From the NCBI GenBank assembly GCA_017354895.1, contig CP071494.1:1364001-1428000 (forward strand): DNA of 64,000 nucleotides. The letters run 5' to 3'. Shown here in pieces: positions 24,084 through 35,840 of this stretch (positions are counted from its first letter, which is position 1; each line of letters starts with the position of its first letter). The DNA comes from Podospora comata (lineage: Eukaryota > Ascomycota > Sordariomycetes > Sordariales > Podosporaceae). Under the pieces are notes generated by a model. The model saw nothing but the letters and a program-made list of their open reading frames with translations. It did not search any database and was not told the origin of the DNA. The translations under genes were made by a program, and so were the position numbers.

Positions 24084-25859
24084 TCAAACCTCAAATATCT
24101 CCCCCACCCCCACCCCCTCCCCCCCTCCCCTCCGATTATCCACCAAATCCAACCTCCACCCCTCCCAATTCTTCAACCCCCTCTTAATCTCCTTGATCCT
24201 CTCCAACCTCTTCCTCCCCTCCTCCTCCTGCGCCCGCCTAAACGCCTCCTCATCAAACTCCAGTTCATCATCAACATCGTCCAAAAACCCATCATCGTGA
24301 TGTCCGTGTCCGTGATGATGCCCATGATGTTGATGGCCACCACCAGTCAGAGCACTCAACCCGCTACTAATCAACTGCCCAAACCCACCCCCCTGCCCGT
24401 GCCCGTGTCCCGGTCCATGTCCCCCTCCCCCCAAGTCAACATTCTCATACATCTCCCCCTCAGGCCCAACCTGCATCTCCTTCCTCTTCTCATGCCAAAT
24501 CCCCCTCCTCAAATCCGCATTCTCCCCCTCTAGCTCCCTGATCCTCCTTTCTAATCGGGCTCTCTCCTCATCAATCAGCTCATCAACACCCTCATCATCC
24601 CCTCCCCCCTCCTGCGCGTCCTTTTTCCTCAGCTTCAAATTCTCCGCCTCCACCTTCTCCAATTGCCCCTGAACCTCCCCTAATTCCTTCTCCAATTTCT
24701 CCTTCTCCCTCTTCAACCCCTGCATCCGTGCATCGTGCTCCTTATGCAACGTAGTAAGCGTAACAACCTTCTTCTCCAACCCCTCCACCTTCTTCACCAA
24801 CCCCTCCTTCTCTTCCCTCACCTCCTTGGCCTCCTTTTCCAACTGGCTCGCCTTCGTCTCAGCCGACGACCTAGCCGAACCCTCCTTGACAACCTTCTCA
24901 CTCACCCTCTCGAGCGCAACCTTCAAATCACCCACCTCCCTCTGCGCCAACCCCGCCGCCCTCTCCGCCCTACCCAGCTTCTCCTCCAACGCAGCCACCT
25001 GCTCGTTCTCCCCACCCCCCGCGCTCAACCTCTCCACCTGCGCCCTCAACCGTCCCATCTCCAGCTCCATCGTCTGAATCGTCTCCCTCGCCCGCTCCAG
25101 CTCAGCAGCTGGTGGCGGGCTCGCAACAGAAATACTCCCACCCCCCCACCCCCATGCCCCTTCCTCTGCGCCATGAGCTGCTGATTCTGCCTCTTCAAAC
25201 CCTCGATTTCATTCTTGAGCTTTTCCACCTCCCCATCATCGTTCTTCCCCCCCTCAGCCTCCCTCAAATCCTCAAGCTCACCCTCCACCCTCCCCAACTT
25301 CCTCTCCAACTCTTTGGCTTCCTTCTCCCACCTCCCCTTTTCCTTTTCCAGTTCCTCAATTTTTGCTTGTTGCTTCCGGTAGATATCCATCGCCGTCTCC
25401 CCACCTTCCCCCCCCAACCCAGGACTGAGAGGCCCTAACCCCCCAGCACCACCCGCACCACTTCCCAGGGAAATCGACCCCTGTCGGAAACTCGTCGAGC
25501 GAGCCTTGGACGCCTGGGCAAGTGACGACGGTGGTGCGCTTAAGGTTGGGGAGCCAGCGCTGTCAACAGCTTCCTCTTCTTCCGCGGGAGGAGGAGGAGG
25601 AGGAGGAGCAACAGCATCGGCGGTTGGCTCGGGGGTCCCAGTCGCGGGGGTATCAGTCGCGGTGTCTTTCTCGTCGCCAGTGTCCTTTGTTTTCTTGCCC
25701 GTCTTTTTGGCCTTCTTCTTCATTGCCTCGACCTATACCACAACAGGAAACAGTTAGAACCCGGGGGTGGGGAGGTAGCAGCACTGTCGGGGGGGGAAGA
25801 CAAACCCTCTTCTTGGCCGCGGCGAGCTTCTCAGCTCGTTCCTTTTCTTCGTCGGCCAT
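24084..25859 (-). CDS. golgin-like coiled-coil protein with a His/Gly-rich insert
   Basis: Exons 25806-25859 and 24084-25732 (minus strand); the first encodes MADEEKERAEKLAAAKKR. Next come a Lys-rich segment, a Pro/Glu-rich linker, and heptad-rich coiled coil from TAMDIYRKQQAKIEELEKEK through most of the protein. Towards the C-terminus is a His/Gly-rich stretch (24290-24430), then an acidic segment and the conserved-looking end RIKEIKRGLKNWEGWRLDLV. The total is 567 codons plus two bases: the frame is lost at a run of seven C (25141-25147 on the plus strand). One extra base there would join the two parts as a single 567-residue protein, so I suspect a homopolymer error or a recent frameshift. 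Long coiled coils of this kind are typical of Golgi tethers, but assignment to a specific golgin is not secure. Confidence 0.7.
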
Positions 25860-26443
25860 TGTTGCTGTTTTTTTCAATGTCTCAACCGGTTACTGTCCTT
25901 GACGTAAGAAAAGATGGCAGGAAACATCAGAGTTGAACGTGAAAAGAGCTTAGTTGTTGCAAGGTGGGAGCAAGTCGCATGGGCGAAGGTGGCATCAAAG
26001 CAACAAGCCACAAAGGCCAACCAGTTACCAGGTAAGCTGGGGTGCCCTGAGGGCCCCATAGCGCCCAATGCACACTTCCCTGTCAGTAAGCCACAGGGGT
26101 ACCGGGGTACAGGGGTACTCAAAGGTGACGCCATTCTTCTGTCTCAACAACTCCCCCTTTAAAACATCTCTCCCAAAACATACACACATGACAGTCAGGC
26201 AAGAGTTAACGTCATAAGCGGTCTATTGCTTCCATCATCATGCTATACTATTCATAAACGCAGTTATTCCCGCAAAAAACCAAAACCCAACCATACAGCA
26301 TTTCCACCCGACAGTTTTCCCATCGGTCCAATCCTTTTAAACTCACCAAATTGACAGGCCTGGTTACCGTCTACCTACATTATTGCAACTTTTTATATTG
26401 GATTTTTTGTATCCTCGTCCTCTCTCGACCTTCGTCTCCCTCT
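25860..26443. other. intergenic stretch
   Basis: Promoter side of the coiled-coil gene and 3' side of the transketolase gene, both on the minus strand. No gene seen. Confidence 0.6.
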
Positions 26444-28908
26444 TTAGAGGATCTGTTGGAAAGCGCGGTTGATGGGCGAGCGGACGGGGACACCCTTCCA
26501 GAAGTCAATGGTCTGGAGGGCGCGCTTGGCAATACCCTCGGGGGTGAACTCAAACTTGGCATAGACGTCCTTGTAGGGGCCCGAAGCACCGAAGCGGTTC
26601 AGGCCGAACTGCTCGTGAGTGTACTTCTCCCAGCCCATGGTGGACATGACCTCAATGGACAGAGAGGGGATGCCGTCGGGGAGAACGCTGAGCTGGTAGT
26701 CCTTGGGCTGGGTGTCAAAGACCTCGAAGCAGGGAAGAGAGACGACACGGGCCTTGATGCTGTGCTTCTCGGCGAGGAGCTTGACGGCGTCAATGGCAAT
26801 GCAGACCTCGGAACCGGTGGAGACAAGGGTGATGTCGGCACCCTCCTGCTCGTGGAGGACGTAGCCACCCTTGATCGCCTTCTCGATGGTGGAGCCCTCC
26901 AGCTGGGGAAGGTTCTGGCGGGAGAGAGCGATGATGCTGGGGGTGTGCTTGGAGGTGAGAGCGACGTAGTAGGCAGCCGACGTCTCGTTGCCATCGGCGG
27001 GGCGCCAGACCATGCAGTTGGGAAGGGCGCGGAAGTGAGTGAGGACCTCGATAGGCTGATGGGTGGGACCATCCTCGCCAAGACCAATGGAGTCGTGGGT
27101 GGCGACCCAGATGGCGCGGACCTGGGACAGGGCGGAGAGACGGACGGCACCGGCGGCATAGGACACGAAGTTGAGGAAAGTACCGCCGTATGGGATGATG
27201 GTACCATAGGCAGCGAGACCGTTCATGATGGCGCCCATGCCGTGCTCACGGACACCATAACGGATGTAGCGGCCGTCGTATGTGCCGAGGCCGGTCGCCG
27301 GGGGCTGGAAGTCGATCGAGCCCTTGGAGCGGGTAAGGTTGGAGCCGGTCAAATCGGCGGAACCACCGACAAGCTCGGGGACGGCATCGAAGATCTTGTT
27401 GATGACAATCTCGGAGAGCTTTCTGGAAGCAACGGCGGCGTCGGCAGGGGTGTAGACGGGGAGGTTCTTCTCCCAGCCCTCGGGAAGGTCACCCTTCTGG
27501 CGACGGACGAGGTCGGCGGCCTCACCCTTGTACTCCTCAGAGTACTTGGCGAACAGCTTGTTCCACTCCTCCTCGGCGGCGGCGCCGGCGTTGGAAGCTT
27601 TGTGGCAGTGGTCATAGACCTCCTGGGGAACGTCGAAGCTCTTCTCGGGGTCGAAGCCGAACTTCTCCTTGAGCTGCTTGATGTCGTCAGCCTTGAGGGG
27701 AGCACCGTGGACACCATGGGTGCCCTGCTGCTTGGAGCCGAAACCGATGATGGTCTTGAGCTGGATAAGCGTGGGCTTGTCCTTGACCTCCTGGGCCTTC
27801 TTGAAGGCGTGGAGGATGCCCTCGAGGTCGTTGTCACCGTCCTCGACGGTGATGGTGTGCCAGCCGTAAGACTCGTATCTCTTGAGGACGTCCTCAGTGA
27901 AAGCCTGGTTGGTGTCGCCGTCGATGGTGATGTGGTTGTCGTCCCAGACGGCAATGAGGTTGCCGAGCTGGAGATGGCCGGCGAGAGAGCAGGCCTCGGA
28001 GGAGACACCCTCCATCAAGCAGCCGTCGCCGAGGAAGGCGTATGTGTAGTTGTCCACGAGGTCGTAGCCGGGCTTGTTGAAGACGGCGGCGGTGTGGGCC
28101 TGGGCCATGGCAAGACCAACAGCGTTGCTGATACCTTGGCCGAGAGGGCCAGTGGTGACCTCGATACCGGGGGTGTCATGGGCCTCGGGGTGACCGGGGG
28201 TGATGCTGTCGACGGTCTATAGTTATGGCTGTCAGAATGCTGGCCAACACTGGAAGGCAGAAAATAAGCTCCAACTTACACGGAAGGCCTTGAGGTCATC
28301 AATGGAGAGGGCATAGCCGTAAAGGTGGAGGAGGGCATATTGGAGCATGCAGCCGTGGCCGTTACTGTAGGTTCATGCGGTCAGATCATGGCTCACTCAT
28401 CCTGCGCAAGCTGTGTGTAAGCTGGGGGCTCGAGCGAGAGAGGAGCACTTACGAGAGAACAAATCTGTCGCGGTTGAGCCACTTTGGGTTCTTGGGGTTG
28501 AATCTCATGATCTTGTTGAAGAGAACGTGGGCAACTGGTGCCATGCCCCTACGCTGGTGTCAATGACCTCAAGCCTTGGCTGCGCCGGCATCGGCAGTCC
28601 GTATTTTTGACGCCATCGTCGCGGGGAGCTTACATTGGGGCACCGGGGTGACCGGAGTTGGCATGAGCGGTCGCATCGGCCTGGAGGAGAGAAAATGTGA
28701 GTGGCTGGCCATGATGAATGCGCTCTCAACAGTGTTGCCGTCGCCGAATTGGACACATGGTGGAATGCGAACAAGATTGCGATGGCGGGGGCGGGGTTCC
28801 CTTTTTTTTTCTGTTGAGAGACTCTTTTCGGGATGGAGGGGTCCGTTCACTTACGGCCAGAACACGGATCGTGTTGATGGTCTTGGTGTCAACCTCGGTG
28901 AAGCCCAT
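26444..28908 (-). CDS. TKL1: transketolase
   Basis: Thiamine-diphosphate enzyme of the non-oxidative pentose phosphate pathway that transfers two-carbon units between sugar phosphates in the cytosol. Exons (minus strand) 28855-28908, 28634-28680, 28453-28548, 28280-28364 and 26444-28216 give 684 residues, the usual length. Visible motifs are [52 protein letters not shown] (the TTGPLGQG signature), GDGCLMEGV near residue 156 for cofactor binding, [10 protein letters not shown], the pyrimidine-domain [20 protein letters not shown] with its catalytic Glu, and [11 protein letters not shown]. Four small introns crowd the first 280 coding bases, while the rest is uninterrupted. G/C-ending codons dominate, which fits high expression. 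Confidence 0.98.
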
Positions 28909-29274
28909 CTTTGCGGTTTGTCTGGATGAATTTGAAGACAATGACAAGATAGGAAGATGTTACGAGGAGAAAGGGGAGGAGGGGGGGAGTCACTGGATAT
29001 ATGAAGAGGGAAGTGGGAAGAGAGCGAAAGGTTCCTGGTGGGGTGTTTTAACCCAAGGGCTCCAAGGGGCAAGGGGAGGGCGTTGGGGGTCGGGACGGTG
29101 GTGTGTGTCGACAGAGTGGGGTTGTGCCTCTGGGGAGTTCCAGGTAGGAGAGCTTCCCCTGCCCGTGCCTTCTGGAGCTCTGGTTCGCCCGGATGAATGC
29201 CAGCTGTGGACCTTTTGGGGGAGGCCAGGGACCTCAAGGATCTAATCTCTCACCTCTCTCATCTCTGCCAGCCA

Positions 29275-29414
29275 GTTTTTGTCTCTCTTTTTATTTTTTT
29301 TATTGTTTTTTTATTGTTTTTATTTTTATTTTTTATTTCTATCTAATTTCTATTTTATTTTATTTTATTTATTTTTTTATTTTTATTTTTTTTATTTTTT
29401 TATTTCATTTTTTC
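29275..29414 (+). repeat. T-rich low-complexity tract
   Basis: About 140 bases made almost only of T runs separated by single A, G or C on the plus strand, about 370-500 bases upstream of the transketolase start. Strand asymmetry (T on one strand, A on the other) suggests a nucleosome-depleting poly(dA:dT) element; that role is inference. Confidence 0.85.
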
Positions 29415-30281
29415 GGCCCCAGCTGCGTTGATCTTTTTTTCCCAACTTTTTTCTGTAGTCGCCTAGCATCGGAGCTGGCGGAGCTTGGTGACGTCGAGAA
29501 GTCTTTGACGTTGCTGGAGTGCTTACCTTAGCTCCGGCTTGTTATTAGCTTCCCCATCAAAAAGATACATATCCTCAATAACTTCATCATACTAAATACC
29601 TTTTACCTAGCTGTACCTCGAGGGAAAGGAGGCTGTCTAAAGGAATGTCTAGGTGGGAGCGCAATGAAACAACACAGCGGCACATTGGCCATTGCTTGCC
29701 CCTCCAAAGCTGCCCCGCGTTTCTCCAGCTTGAGTGGCTCCAAGAAAGATGATCAATCACGACCAAGATATCACAAAGCCATGCTGCTCACTCAGCGAAC
29801 CAGAATCTCCGCTCCGCGGTAATGTTATCTCTGCCTTGGATATTTGGAATTCCTGTTTCTCCGGCCGAACAGCTGGCTTTCTATGAACGGCACTATCTCC
29901 GTCAGAAGGAAAGACCCCTGACGAACGAAATCGGAGGTTCGCCCGATCTCAATGTCAGTTCACTTCGAGGATGGAAAACAAATGCAGGCACCTCTTCGTG
30001 GGGTCCGTGGACGGCGGGACGGCGGGGTCATCTTTTGTTTGCCGTGCCCATGAGCTGGTGGAGGCGAGCGTTATTGGCCACAGCTTTGCCTCTGGTTGGG
30101 CCATGATGAGACGACTTATTCATAGCACAAAGCACCAGACACATAGCGCTTGCCCCGCCATCCTGCTGCTGCTACATGCCGAGAGTCTTTTGGCGTTACG
30201 TGATGCCCGGCAGAATACATCCGTTTGATGGGGGTGAACTTACTCAGGGTGTCAGGGTCTGGTGAGGTGTAAATCCCGATA

Positions 30282-30291
30282 AGGGTTAGGG
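30282..30291 (+). promoter_or_regulatory. telomere-like box AGGGTTAGGG
   Basis: Exact AGGGTTAGGG 299 bases upstream of the start codon of the rRNA methyltransferase gene. Telomere-repeat boxes are known in promoters of ribosome-related genes in filamentous fungi and plants. A single 10-base match could be chance. Confidence 0.35.
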
Positions 30292-30589
30292 TCTAAGCGT
30301 AGATAACTTGGAGCTAAAAACTTCAATGGTGGGGGGAGGGGTACGTTCTTACACGTTTCTGTCTGTCTGTCTCAACACCAAGTCTCATCCCGCGAACCAT
30401 CCAATTCAGGCTAAAATCTGATAGAGGCATTAAACCCGCCTAAGGCCCTGCGTCCCCACACCCCAGCTACCACCGGGCTGAGTGTTAGAACAAGGCTGAG
30501 AAAGTCTCTTACAACAACATCTCCCAAAAGAGAAATTACACAACATTCAGCCTCTGCCTCACTCACTCACAACCTGAGCCCATCTCATT

Positions 30590-31729
30590 ATGGTCCAAGC
30601 AAAGCTGGATACCGCCCCTCAAAAGGCACGGTCAAAACAAACAGCGTCAAAACCAAAGCGAAAACGTCAAACCCCAGAGCAACACAAGCTCAAACCAAAC
30701 CCCAACAATGAAAAGGTCATCATCTCACCTTCGGAGCTAACACACTACCAACTCATCCTCGATATCTTCACCCGAACCTTCAACGAAACTCTCACCGATG
30801 CCGACTTCAGCAAGAACCTGCAAACCCTCAAGCAATCCCTCTTTGACCGAGACTTCGCCACGGCCTTCACGAACACCCCCTCCAACCTCCCAATCTACTC
30901 AGCCCGCTGGTCACCCCCACGAGCTCTGGCCTACTCATCCATCTTCACCTCCTTATCCCGCTACCTCCCCAGACTCTACTCACCCACCAACACCCTCCCC
31001 TGCTTCGCCATAGGAGGCTGCTCCGCCGAACTGGCCGCCTTTGCCTCAGCCCTCACCCTCCTTCCCGGCTCCCCCTCCGGCAGCCTCACCCTCTTGGACT
31101 CTGCCCCATGGAGTGAAGTTCTCACCAACTTATCAACCTCCCTCACGAAGCCCCCCCCAATATTAAAATACGCCTCCAAACTCACCGTCCAACAACCGCC
31201 CTTTATCCCCGCCGAGAAGCTCACCTACACCTTCCTCCAACAAGACGCCCTCACCACCCCCTTCAACAAGCTTTTCTCCTCTGACACCCCCCAACTGGTA
31301 ACCCTCTTCTTCACCCTCAACGAACTCTTCACCTCCTCCGGCATAGGAAAAACAACCTCTTTCCTCCTCCACCTCTCCTCCGCCATCCCGTTAGGTTCAC
31401 TCCTCCTAGTGGTCGACAGTCCGGGGTCCTACTCCGAAACAACCGTGGGAACCTCTCACAAGAAATACCCCATGGCGTGGTTGCTCGACAAGATTCTCTC
31501 GTCAGTCTGTCCGGACGTCAAGCCTTCAGAAACGCCCGAGGGGAGGATAAAGTGGAAGAAGCTCGAGAGCCACGAGTCGATTTGGTTCAGGTTGCCAGAG
31601 GGGGAGCTGGACTACCCTATCGGGCTGGAGAATATGCGGTACCAGATGCACCTGTACAAGGCTGTTGATCCCGCTGCTCCAGAAAAGGAGGAGAGTGGTG
31701 ATGAGGAGGGTGATGATGATGAAGAGTGA
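30590..31729 (+). CDS. BMT6: 25S rRNA (uridine-N3)-methyltransferase, Bmt6-like
   Basis: Intron-free gene for 379 residues. A Lys/Arg-rich N-terminus (KPKRKR) suits a nucleolar protein. The fungal family signature YSARWSPPRALAYSS is present, followed by the SAM-binding motif FAIGGCSAELAAFASAL near residues 138-154, LLDSAPW, and the motif FTLNELFTSSGIGKTTSFLL. The C-terminal ENMRYQMHLYK is another hallmark. An acidic tail (GDEEGDDDEE) ends the protein. Yeast Bmt6 methylates one uridine of 25S rRNA during large-subunit assembly. It is convergent with the Sac phosphatase gene, with 210 bases between the stops. Confidence 0.85.
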   Translation: MVQAKLDTAPQKARSKQTASKPKRKRQTPEQHKLKPNPNNEKVIISPSELTHYQLILDIFTRTFNETLTDADFSKNLQTLKQSLFDRDFATAFTNTPSNLPIYSARWSPPRALAYSSIFTSLSRYLPRLYSPTNTLPCFAIGGCSAELAAFASALTLLPGSPSGSLTLLDSAPWSEVLTNLSTSLTKPPPILKYASKLTVQQPPFIPAEKLTYTFLQQDALTTPFNKLFSSDTPQLVTLFFTLNELFTSSGIGKTTSFLLHLSSAIPLGSLLLVVDSPGSYSETTVGTSHKKYPMAWLLDKILSSVCPDVKPSETPEGRIKWKKLESHESIWFRLPEGELDYPIGLENMRYQMHLYKAVDPAAPEKEESGDEEGDDDEE

Positions 31730-31939
31730 AAAAAGGAAAAAAAAAGAATATACTATTAATCACCCACTAATTGACTTCCCTGCCATTGTTGCTATGTTCG
31801 CCTGCTATCTATCTACTCTCATTACGGCTCATGTAACCCGCCCGCACTGCTATGCTTGAAAAGACACAACTCTCTCCCTCAAAACAAACAAGACAAAAAA
31901 AGAAAAGAAAAAAAGAAAGAAAGAAAAAAAGAAAAAAAA

Positions 31940-34900
31940 TCAAGCCCAAACCAACTTCTTAACCCTGTGCCCCAAAGTCTCCAGCAACCCCGTGTTCTTC
32001 TTCGCCTCCGCCACACTGATAATATCCCCCTTCTCAATCAAATGTCCCTCCCCCTCCTCCTTCTCCCCCTTCACCTCCCTCGGCTGATTCAACAGCGCCA
32101 ACCTCTCAATCTCGGCCGCGATAACAACCACCTGCTGAATCTCGGTAAGCCGCGCAATGTCCTCATCATCCTCCTCCCCCCCAATCTTCACCTTCCCAGC
32201 ACCACCCTCCCCACTCACAGCAGCAGACGTCTGGCTGTACAACGCCTTCAACGCAATCTTCCTCGTAGGCGTCGTCACCGCAGCAGCAGCAGCAGCAACA
32301 TTCTTTCCCGAAAAGAAGCCCGCCACCCCCGACAGCGCCGCGCTCGCAAAGTCGTCATTTGTCGGTTTCGGGTGATCACTCATGCTCGACAACGACCTCG
32401 TGTTGACACGCGTGACGTCCGTCAACCCAGGCTTGTACTCAATCACCAACCCCACGTTCCTCAGCTCGTCCACCTGCGCAGGCGAGATGGTGCTCGTGAT
32501 ATAAGTCCCGAATCTAATCTTTGTCACATGCGCCAGGTCAACCCTCTCAAAGCTAGAGACCTTGTCGAGGTTCCAGTCAAACCGGCAGAGATAGAGGGCC
32601 GAATCGGTAAGTAGCAAGACTGCCTCCTCAAAGGTGGCACTGCGGATGGTGTCCGGCGTGCTAGGCGTGAGGAAGGCCCAACCACCAATAAACTCCTCTG
32701 CTTCGTCTTCAATAACCCGTTTCTGGCAGAGCTCAATGGCCTGCTGGCGCATGTTTTGCATCGATACCGCCGGGTCCTTGGTCATCATGTTTGCTTCAAA
32801 CTCTTCAAACACAAGGGAGGTGACGTTCCCCAACAAAAAATCGATGCTGGCTTGGAGAAAAAAGTCGTTAAACATCCTGCCACACTGTTAGCAACCCAGC
32901 AACCCACAGTCGGGATCAGTGCAGAAACATACCCATTAAACAACCTCGTCAAACTCAACCCAGCATCTGTCAACGCCCCCCTATAATTCCTCTTCCTCGT
33001 CCTCGTATAATCCCCCTTCATCGCCCCGGTCCCCGCATACTGCTTCCCGATCGCATCCCCATTATCCGCCCACAACCCATTAAACCAGCTATTCTCCTGA
33101 TCTTTTTGCTTTTCCATATCAATCCCCTCCTCCCTCAGCTGCAAATCCAGCATAAACTTCCCAAAAGAGCTCTGACAAACATTCGTCCGATCCAAACAAT
33201 CCATACAATTCGTCCTCAACACCCCCTTTTGTCTTCGCTCCACAACCCCATCCACCACAACACTACTCCCCAGCTCCTCCAGCCTCCCGCCCAAAATCCC
33301 CAACAACACGCTCACATTCTCAAACTTCATCCCCCTGCACACCGAGTGAAAATCAAACCACTCGAACCCAATCTTTTCCTTTCCCTCCTTCACCAACTCC
33401 TCGTTCAACCTCTCCACGCCCCGTTCGTAAACCTCCCCAATCGGCGCCTCGACCCCATGTTTCTCCACCAAATTCACCACCTCCAACCCCCCGTACCGCT
33501 CCCCCAACCGTCTGAAATGCTTCCTCAACGCCGCAAAGTTCGCCTCCTGACTATGCTGCAACACCGGCGTCGGCTTCAACGAATACGGACTCTGAGTAAA
33601 AAACACCGGGAAACTCCCCCTGACTTGCGTAAAACTATACACCCTCCCCTTATCCCCCCCATCAGCCTCATACAAAATCTGCTCCGTCTCGACCCCATTC
33701 GCCACCCATCCCTGCTCGTCAATCCCCCGACGCAAATACCTCAACCCCGCGCGTTTTATACTCCTCCTGCTTATCACCGTGATAACAAACTTCCTCTCCG
33801 TACCCCCCTTCTTCCCCCCCAATCCCCCCCCCTCCCCCTCCCGTTTCTCCTCCGAAGGCGACAGATCCCTCATCTCCACACTCTCCTCCCCCCCCTTTTC
33901 CCCCTCATCCTCCTGAGCCGGGCTCCCGTCCACCGTAAACTCCCTCTCCCCCACAAACCCCTGCATCAGCGGCAAAACCACCCCCTCCACCCCCGCCTCC
34001 CTGAACCGTCTCATGATGTGCCCATTCCAGAAATACTCCCCCTCCACCCCCTCCCCCAGCCCTCTCAACCCCCCATCCGCCAACCTCCTCGTAACATCAA
34101 CATCATACCCAAAGAAGAACGTCCTGCTACTCCCAAACAGTATCTGTGCCGTCCTCAGCAACTTGGGCAACAACTCAATCGCAGCCTCGCTCCCATCCGC
34201 CCCATCCGGGATCTGAAACCTCGTCGGCACGTTCTTATTGCTCGCCCTATTCTGCTGGGCAGGAGGAGTGCCAGAGTCGGGCGTAAGGCCCATCTGCCTT
34301 TTGTTCTCCGCCGCCCACCCGGAGCGGGAAAACCACCTCTGCGCAAAACGGCCATAACTCCCCCGTCTGCTAATCACATCCTTCGCAATACTACTGCTGC
34401 TCGTATTCTCAGGAGGAGTGATGGCGTCGTCCTCCGTTGCTGACTCGACCGCGTCGTCACGGGACAGTTCATCAATCCCCAACGCCCCCGTTTCTTCGTC
34501 ACCGCTGGTAGACTGGCTTGTGCTCCCCTCCTTCTGCAGCCTGTTCTTCAACGCCAGCGCCGTCTTCCTAATCGAATCCGCCGCTTCCTGCCGGGAGGTG
34601 AGGGGTGTCAAAGCGACTTCGGTGACGACGTAGATGGGGTGGCGACCAAACAAATTAGCAACCTGCTGCCTTCGGGTGACGGTAATGAGGTAGGAGTAGT
34701 GAAACACTGTTATTATGCCTGTATGATCATCCCACCCACTGCGTCAACATCATGTACCGGAAAGATGGTGGGGGCGGGAAAGAGACAAACCAACAACCCC
34801 ATAAGCCTCAAAACTCTCGCTCGTCGCTGGCGGTGCGTGATCCCTCCCGACGGTCGAAACAGAAACATTACTCCCATACTTGATCTTCACCAGCGGCAAC

Positions 34901-35004
34901 GGCGGGGGCCGACTCCCGTCTTTGGAGGGGACAGGGTTCAAAGGGTGAAGAAGCAGGCCGTCGACCGCCGCGGCGACGAGGACCTTGCGGGCTAGGCCGG
35001 GCAT
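31940..35004 (-). CDS. Sac-domain phosphoinositide phosphatase, Sac2/INPP5F type
   Basis: Exons (minus strand) 34791-35004, 32933-34706 and 31940-32876 encode 974 residues. The Sac domain spans roughly residues 60-650 and carries the catalytic CX5R(T/S) motif in RTNCMDCLDRTN near residue 573, so it should be active as a lipid phosphatase on phosphatidylinositol phosphates. Upstream landmarks are YSYLITVTRRQQVANLFGRH, ISRRSIKRAGLRYLRRGID and NGVETEQIL, plus SFPVFFTQSPYSLKPTP. After GNGDAIGKQYAGTGAMKGDY-like sequence (here DNGDAIGKQYAG) lies an hSac2-type domain, with no C-terminal membrane anchor, which separates it from Sac1. Two long acidic inserts (TSQSTSGDEE and an EEKREGEGGG region) are disordered. 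Such enzymes act on endosomes or vesicles; the precise substrate is not deducible. Confidence 0.88.
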
Positions 35005-35840
35005 TTTTCGTTGTTTCTGTGTTCCCTGCTGTAAATGATCCGAGGTCGGTATGTCTTATATGTAAAAAAAAAAAAAATAGTTTATGCAGAAGGGGTTCAG
35101 GCTAGAAAAAGGGACAGGCAGCTTGGAATGCAGTGTAAGTGTAAGCTATGACGCAAAATGTTGCTGTTGGGTACATGAGCTGATCGATGTAAGCTCTCAT
35201 ACCGTTGTCGTCGTTCTTAAAGGTTGAAAATGCTCGAACAAGTCACACGAATCAATAGTTAACTGACTGGTCCCGTGATCACTTGAGACTTGAGCAAAGG
35301 AAGGCCAACAACCTTGAGGGGCACGGGGGGAGGGTCTCGAACTTGGGCTGGCAGGTGTGAGAGTGATGATGTCTTTTAAATGGCATGGTGGGGCCCCACG
35401 CCAGTTGCGCAGCCAAAGAGCGTCACTGTGCAGAAGCAGCCCCCACGTCAGACGACCCAATGAATTATGAATTACACACACCCCACACCCAACCCCAACC
35501 CTAGCTGTATCTAAATCCAAAGTCAAATACCAGCCACCCCAACTCAAACGTGAAACGGTAAAAGACCGATAGATACACAACGCAAAAAGAAAAGGCCCTG
35601 ATGACGATGAAGTTTTGATTTTCTAGAAGGAAGGCTACTGCAGAAAACGTCTGCCAGTTGATGTAGCAACCCCAACGCTCACAAAAATGACGTTGGGGAT
35701 ATAGATAAAAGCAACATATCTCAGTTTGTTTTTCATCCATTTCTGTCCATCCATCCAATAGTATAACCCATCCTCGGATTTTCCCTTTTTTTTCTTTTTT
35801 TTTTCCTCTCTCGCTTTAGCCAACCGCAAAAATTGCTACT
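35005..35840. other. intergenic stretch upstream of the Sac gene
   Basis: Holds the Sac gene promoter and the 3' region of SNU13. A pyrimidine-rich stretch lies at 35770-35820 just beyond the SNU13 stop. No gene seen. Confidence 0.6.

Larger units (their letters stand above)
28909..30589. promoter_or_regulatory. divergent promoter region between transketolase and BMT6
   Basis: The two genes start at 28908 (minus) and 30590 (plus), leaving 1.7 kb without a supported gene. It contains a 140-base T-rich tract (29275-29414) and a telomere-like AGGGTTAGGG at 30282-30291. Which elements act on which gene cannot be read from the sequence. Confidence 0.6.

Noticed and set aside
26351-28222. A 623-codon open frame on the plus strand opposite transketolase
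   Set aside because: It mirrors the GC-rich codon pattern of the real gene on the other strand; the product is a Leu/Gly/Val-rich text without domains.
30282-30291. Interstitial telomere, suggested by AGGGTTAGGG
   Set aside because: Only one and a half TTAGGG units are present; it is kept only as a possible promoter box.
33106-34443. A 445-codon plus-strand open frame opposite the Sac phosphatase
   Set aside because: Pro/Leu/His-rich text typical of an antisense shadow; the minus strand carries an intact catalytic motif.
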